Assembly (NCBI GenBank): GCA_902594745.1
Contig: CACJNF010000001.1
Location: forward strand, 62,001 to 126,000
Length of the DNA stretch: 64,000 nucleotides
Reading direction: 5' to 3'
Origin: an uncultured Bacteroidota bacterium
GTDB lineage: Bacteria > Bacteroidota > Bacteroidia > Flavobacteriales > Flavobacteriaceae
Position 1 is the stretch's first letter. Each line of letters begins with the position of its first letter. A program made the position numbers and the translations under genes. Shown piece after piece: positions 59,173-64,000 of this stretch. A model generated the notes under the pieces. That model did not search any database and was not told where the DNA came from. It saw only the letters and a program-made list of their open reading frames with translations.

Positions 59173-59181
59173 TTTTTAAGA

Positions 59182-59724
59182 TCAATCAAGATCAAGATTT
59201 GAACATTTTGAAAAAGTTGTATCAACAGTATTTCTTGACTTGAACAACCAGCTATCCTTTGCCTTGTAAAAGGTTTCTTTATTAATCTCCTCAGCTATAA
59301 TTTGAGTACCGTTAGCAAGATTGTATGTTACTCTCAAAGGATTTTTTTGAATAATTTCATATTTAACTTTATGATCCTTCAAATCATAGATTTTTCCATA
59401 CTTTACATCTGCTTCAACTACTTTTGAGGTGTGCTTTATAATACTCATTTGATACCATGCATTGAAAATTGTACAAGTTTCAGTATTGTCAACAAAGTAC
59501 ATGACGGTGTGACCTTTATCTGGGCCAAAGTTTTTCACAAAAGCATATTCTGATGGATCAACTTGATCAATTGATTTGTTTAATGACTCAATAAGATCAA
59601 CTCTAACAAAGACTTTACCATCTACCTGATCGTAAAATAAAGATATATCCTCTTTTGAACATGATATGGTAAACAGAGAGAGAACAATTGTTAAACAAAT
59701 ATTATATAGTTTAATCATGTTCAA
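59182..59724 (-). CDS. Hypothetical lipoprotein
   Basis: Lipobox LFTISCSKED. Confidence 0.55.
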   Translation of the reverse strand: MNMIKLYNICLTIVLSLFTISCSKEDISLFYDQVDGKVFVRVDLIESLNKSIDQVDPSEYAFVKNFGPDKGHTVMYFVDNTETCTIFNAWYQMSIIKHTSKVVEADVKYGKIYDLKDHKVKYEIIQKNPLRVTYNLANGTQIIAEEINKETFYKAKDSWLFKSRNTVDTTFSKCSNLDLD

Positions 59725-59773
59725 AACTATAAATAAATTAAATTATTATATCTTAACAAAAAGCTAATTAATA

Positions 59774-61006
59774 ATTAAAAACTACTATACATATTTAATA
59801 ACATTGATGCTTGCTGCAGAATCAATTTATATTCTTCCATATGTATTAGCAAGAGTCTTTAGACCTACATTTCTTGATGTATTTAATTTAACCAATCTTG
59901 AATTAGGTGGTTTGTTCTCCATATATGGTGTTGTTGCATTCTTTTCATATTTGTATGGAGGTGTTCTGGCAGATAGATATTCACCTAGAAAATTATTGTC
60001 TATTTCTTTAATTTTTACCTCCCTTGGTGGGTTAATTATGATGACATACCCTTCATATCTTATAATGCAGTTACTTTTTGCATACTGGGGTTTTACAACA
60101 GTATTTATTTTCTGGGCACCAATGCTGAAAGCAACTAGAGCAATTGGAGGTGTCAAAATGCAAGGAAAAACATTTAGCTTTCTTGATGGAGGTAGAGGTG
60201 TTGTAGCGTCATCTATAGGTTTAATTGGAGTTTTAATTTTTTCAATTTTAATTACAGAAGATGTTTCATCACTTACTTTATCTGAAAAACAAGAAGTATT
60301 TAAGTATGTAATTGGAGCATCATCATTAATAGTTTTTATAATTGGAATAGTTGTGTATACATATCTAAAGATTGAATTAAAAGATGATGAGAAAATAGGA
60401 AATATTAAAAGTCTTTTAGAACTAGCTAAATTAAAGTCTGTTTGGTTGATTTCATTTATAATTCTATGTGCGTATATGGGGTATAAAATTACAGATGTAT
60501 ATTCTCTATATGCATCTGATGTTATGAAGTTTGATGAGATAGATGCTGCAAGAGTTGGTGCCTTACAACAATACCTTAGACCTATTGTATGTATAAGTGT
60601 AGCTTTTTTTACTGATAAAAATGGTAATATAAATAATATCCTAATTGGATTCCTTGTTATGATGCTTGGATCTATTCTATTTGCAAGTGGACTAATTAAG
60701 GTATCTATGAATATTCTATTTATTATTTCACTGATTATAGTAGCAACTGGTACATATGCAATTAGAGGTCTTTATTTCTCTATTCTTAAAGATGGTAAGA
60801 TTCCTTACATACTATCTGGAACTGCAATCGGATTAATCTCAATAGTAGGGTATTCTCCTGATATTTTTGCAACACCTTTGTATGGATATTTACTTGATAA
60901 CTTTCCAGGCATTAGAGGGCATCAATATGTGTATTTAATATTGTTTATATCATCTATTGTTGGAATTTATGTAAGTTTGAAATTCAAAAAACTTAACAAC
61001 TTATGA
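59774..61006 (+). CDS. MFS transporter; upstream-extended N-terminus with possible ATT start (track start TTG 59804)
   Basis: GGVLADRYSPRKLL MFS loop; ATT AAA AAC TAC TAT ACA TAT TTA ATA ACA TTG ATG completes TM1; in-frame stop at 59765. Confidence 0.8.
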   Translation: MKNYYTYLITLMLAAESIYILPYVLARVFRPTFLDVFNLTNLELGGLFSIYGVVAFFSYLYGGVLADRYSPRKLLSISLIFTSLGGLIMMTYPSYLIMQLLFAYWGFTTVFIFWAPMLKATRAIGGVKMQGKTFSFLDGGRGVVASSIGLIGVLIFSILITEDVSSLTLSEKQEVFKYVIGASSLIVFIIGIVVYTYLKIELKDDEKIGNIKSLLELAKLKSVWLISFIILCAYMGYKITDVYSLYASDVMKFDEIDAARVGALQQYLRPIVCISVAFFTDKNGNINNILIGFLVMMLGSILFASGLIKVSMNILFIISLIIVATGTYAIRGLYFSILKDGKIPYILSGTAIGLISIVGYSPDIFATPLYGYLLDNFPGIRGHQYVYLILFISSIVGIYVSLKFKKLNNL

Positions 61007-61359
61007 TGGAAATTATAATATCAAACTGGTGGATAATTTTATTGCTTATTGGACTTTTCGTAATAGTTCTAAAATATGCGAAAGGTAATAAGAAAGACTA
61101 TAAAGATTTGTTAGATCAAGGGGCAATTATTATTGATGTAAGAACAGAGTCTGAGTATAAATCAGGGCATATAAAGAATTCAATAAACGTCCCCTTAAAA
61201 GATTTAACCTATCGAATTAATGAATTTGATAAAAAGGATAATATAGTAACTGTTTGTGCTGTTGGCATTAGGGCTGAATCTGCAAAAAAATTTTTTGAAT
61301 CTAGAGGCTATAATGTCGCTAATGGAGGTAGATGGACAAATCTCAAGGATTTAAGTTAA
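61003..61359 (+). CDS. Membrane-anchored rhodanese-domain protein
   Basis: IIDVRTESEYKSGHIKNSINVPL, catalytic Cys VTVCAVGIRAE, N-terminal TM. Confidence 0.92.
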   Translation: MMEIIISNWWIILLLIGLFVIVLKYAKGNKKDYKDLLDQGAIIIDVRTESEYKSGHIKNSINVPLKDLTYRINEFDKKDNIVTVCAVGIRAESAKKFFESRGYNVANGGRWTNLKDLS

Positions 61360-62981
61360 TGAAAAGATATTTCTTATTTTTAATATTGATACTTTCTTGT
61401 AATGAGAGTCAAATTATTTATTGGGAGAATTATGATGAAACCGATGAATTAATTAAAAATTCTGATCATGAAATAACAAGGATGAGGTATAAGAGAATCC
61501 AGTCTATTTCAAATGATAAAAATGAGATTTTTAAACCATTCCATTCTTTTATTAAGTCATATGATAAAAAATTTTATAATTCAATTAAAGGACACATACT
61601 GAATAAGGATATATCATACATTCAAAGTAAGATAGATGAAGACTTATTTGGGTATGAAGATCTTGTCAAATTTTTTATTTATAGAATTTATAAATATGAA
61701 ATGAACAAGGACTTGTACTTAAATTCTATAATATCTCTTAACCCCAATATTATTTTACAAGCAAGAGAATTAGATAGAAATAAATCTGATAACCCATTGT
61801 ATGGAATTCCAATACTTGTAAAAGATAATATAAATGTTGTGGATATGGTTACATCTGCCGGCGCATCTGTTTTCAAGAATAATTTAGTTAATAATGATGC
61901 AACAGTAATCAAAAATTTAAAGAAGAATAATGTATTAATATTAGGAAAGCTGAATATGAGTGAATGGGCGTATTACTTTTGTAGACCCTGCCCAGTAGGC
62001 TATAGTTCTCTTGGTGGACAGACTCTTAACCCATATGGAAGAAAAATATTTGAGTCAGGAGGATCTAGCTCAGGAAGTGGTGTTTCAATTGCAGCTAGTT
62101 TTGCTGTAGCTTCTCTTGGATCTGAAACTTCAGGTTCAATTTTATCACCATCATCAAAGAACTCTTTAGTTGGACTAAAGCCTACTATAGGTAATATAAG
62201 TAGAAGTGGAATAGTTCCAATATCTAGCTTCTATGATACTTCTGGACCAATGACTAGTAATGTTTTAGATAATGCTATTATTTATAATTCAATGATTGGA
62301 TTTGATCAATCTGATGAACTTAGCAAAGAGTCAAGTATAATTAATTTACAAGAAATGCAAAACTTTGAATCATCAGATGTTGTGATTGGCTTCTCCTCAA
62401 GATATTTATCAGATTCTTTATTTATGTCTACAGTAAATGATTTAAAATCTATTGGAGTAAACAATATATCATATACTCAATCCAATAGTTCACTTCCATA
62501 CTTTAGAGGAATTTTAACTTCAGATATGAAAAGAGATTTACCTAGATATATTGGTCAATACGCAAATGAAAACATTGTTGTAAAAAATGTTTCTGATATA
62601 GTAAAATTTAATAATCAAGATACCATTACTCATGCTCCTTACAATCAATATATTTTTAACGAGATTGTAAATGATAAAGTTTCTGACAATGAGCTTGAAG
62701 AGATGAAAAAATCAACAAAGATCAATGCAACAAAAGTCTTAAATGAATTAATGACCAGTTATAATTTTGATGTATTTGTTTCTGTAGACAATAGCATGGC
62801 AGGTATTGCTGCAGCAGCACATTTCCCTGCCTTGTCAGTTCCAATGGGCTACAGAGAGAATGGTGAGCCGTCAAATATTACATTTATTACAAGGTCTAAT
62901 AATGAGCAACTTTTATATAATGTAGCATATCTATTTGAGAAAAATTTTAAGAGAAGAGAAGCACCTGAAAATTATAATTAA
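61359..62981 (+). CDS. Amidase-signature family lipoprotein
   Basis: LVKDNINV, GGSSSGSGVSIAASFAVASLGSETSGSI; lipobox LILSCNES; ATG at 61359 overlaps the rhodanese stop. Confidence 0.92.
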   Translation: MKRYFLFLILILSCNESQIIYWENYDETDELIKNSDHEITRMRYKRIQSISNDKNEIFKPFHSFIKSYDKKFYNSIKGHILNKDISYIQSKIDEDLFGYEDLVKFFIYRIYKYEMNKDLYLNSIISLNPNIILQARELDRNKSDNPLYGIPILVKDNINVVDMVTSAGASVFKNNLVNNDATVIKNLKKNNVLILGKLNMSEWAYYFCRPCPVGYSSLGGQTLNPYGRKIFESGGSSSGSGVSIAASFAVASLGSETSGSILSPSSKNSLVGLKPTIGNISRSGIVPISSFYDTSGPMTSNVLDNAIIYNSMIGFDQSDELSKESSIINLQEMQNFESSDVVIGFSSRYLSDSLFMSTVNDLKSIGVNNISYTQSNSSLPYFRGILTSDMKRDLPRYIGQYANENIVVKNVSDIVKFNNQDTITHAPYNQYIFNEIVNDKVSDNELEEMKKSTKINATKVLNELMTSYNFDVFVSVDNSMAGIAAAAHFPALSVPMGYRENGEPSNITFITRSNNEQLLYNVAYLFEKNFKRREAPENYN

Positions 62982-63001
62982 CTTTAATAAAAATAATTAC
63001 A

Positions 63002-63520
63002 ATGAAAAACATATATATACTTTTATTATCAATTTGCATGATTTCACTATCATGTGAAACACCAGATACGTCACCTCAAGTAATTGGTTTTACAACTAGT
63101 GAAGAGGGTAAAACTGATGTAGTTGCTGGTCCAGATGACATTAATGCAGTCTGGGAATCATATATTGATGCTCATAACTCCAGAGATACAGAGGGAATTA
63201 GAGCTCTAAATGCCGAAAATTTTTCAGCTTATGGTCCTGCAGGAGAAGTTGTAGAAGGTTCCGATGCACATGAAGAATTTTTAACTCAATGGTTTGAAAC
63301 AAATAACCCAAGATGGACTATTCAGTGGGCAATTTCTAATACTGGGGAAAATAACGAAGGACAAGTAGCTGATTTTGTTACAGCTGGTCATCAACTAATA
63401 TTAAATGTCGAAGGACAAGACATTACTGTTTATCAAGTTATTGATGCTATGATAAGTGATGGAAAAGTTGTAAACTTTAATGTTTATCAACAAGAGAGAG
63501 GTCAAGCTTCAAGTGAATAA
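63002..63520 (+). CDS. NTF2/SnoaL-like lipoprotein
   Basis: Lipobox SLSCETP; VWESYIDAHNSRDTEGIRALNAENFSAYGPAG. Confidence 0.75.
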   Translation: MKNIYILLLSICMISLSCETPDTSPQVIGFTTSEEGKTDVVAGPDDINAVWESYIDAHNSRDTEGIRALNAENFSAYGPAGEVVEGSDAHEEFLTQWFETNNPRWTIQWAISNTGENNEGQVADFVTAGHQLILNVEGQDITVYQVIDAMISDGKVVNFNVYQQERGQASSE

Positions 63521-63578
63521 ATTAAATTTTATAATTTCTTTAAGAATATTCTAGGAATTTACTTATTAAATTTGGGCT

Positions 63579-63635
63579 CTTGACCTAGTCAAGTTAGTTA
63601 AAGTAAGGCCTCTTTCATTAGAGGTCTTCTACTTT
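63579..63635. other. Two adjacent inverted repeats (structured intergenic region / candidate terminator)
   Basis: CTTGACctaGTCAAG (63579-63593) followed by AAAGTAaGGCCTCTttcattAGAGGTCttcTACTTT (63600-63635). Confidence 0.5.
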
Positions 63636-63698
63636 ACTGCTCTCCCATTATCTACTCCATCTTAGAATTTTTCATAAATTGCTATCAATCTAAACTAA

Positions 63699-63869
63699 TT
63701 GAGACAACTTTACTTGACTATATTGATAATAGCATCAATATCTTTAAATATAATATCATTAATGATAGGATTTGGGTTAATAAATGAATTTATAAACCCG
63801 TTAATTCTGTTTATAATTGGCACAACAATACTCATTTATGGTATTTTAAATTTATTATTTAGGAAATGA
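63699..63869 (+). CDS. Small two-TM membrane protein (56 aa, TTG start)
   Basis: (M)RQLYLTILIIASISLNIISLMIGFGLINEFINPLILFIIGTTILIYGILNLLFRK; ATGA overlap with the next ORF. Confidence 0.4.
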   Translation: MRQLYLTILIIASISLNIISLMIGFGLINEFINPLILFIIGTTILIYGILNLLFRK

Positions 63870-64000
63870 TTAAAACCTATTACTTAATATTTAGTCTACT
63901 GTTTTTAAATTTATCATTTAGTCAAACATTTTATGATAGTAATGATCTAAAATACTATCTAGACTTTTCTAAAAAAACAGCAAATCTAAAGTTTCAAGAT
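63866..64000 (+). CDS. Secreted protein, truncated by window end
   Basis: MIKTYYLIFSLLFLNLSFSQTFYDSNDLKYYLDFSKK signal peptide; open to the window end. Confidence 0.55.
   Translation, partial: MIKTYYLIFSLLFLNLSFSQTFYDSNDLKYYLDFSKKTANLKFQD

Noticed and set aside
1-64000. CRISPR arrays, tRNA/rRNA genes, transposases, integrases, prophage, restriction-modification or known defence systems
   Set aside because: No regularly spaced direct repeats, cloverleaf-like sequences, or recognisable proteins of these classes were seen; weak tRNA-like structures cannot be excluded without tRNAscan.

Overview
The window is AT-rich, gene-dense chromosomal DNA from a member of the Bacteroidota, most likely a marine-type, streamlined flavobacterium. 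That placement is inferred from gene content, the LpxC-FabZ fusion, TAnnTTTG promoter boxes and the lack of obvious Shine-Dalgarno sites. Most of it is housekeeping: E1 beta (partial), mscL, fabG-sucD-efp-lpxA-lpxC/fabZ-lpxD, tsaE, proline dehydrogenase, aroB, an Lrp-type regulator, parC/parE, ychF, ferredoxin, serC/serA, msrA, lolD, a dihydroorotase homologue, bcp, nth, uvrA, a flippase, YfhO, mnmE, AMP nucleosidase, M28 peptidase, MFS and an amidase. I found no rRNA, tRNA, CRISPR, transposase or prophage genes. The best candidates for a second look are: (1) a three-gene, start/stop-overlapping operon encoding a pentameric ligand-gated ion channel homologue with a lipobox-like N-terminus, a PrsW-like intramembrane protease and a lipoprotein (41233-43639); (2) a dihydroorotase homologue whose metal-binding HxH motif reads S-V-S (25379-26641); (3) a tandem array of InlB-repeat lipoprotein genes with identical ATGATTAA junctions, whose first copy appears to have lost its ATG; (4) an 18-bp periodic palindromic operator array upstream of an XRE regulator; and (5) several unannotated small proteins. 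All family assignments come from reading the sequence by eye; no database search was run.
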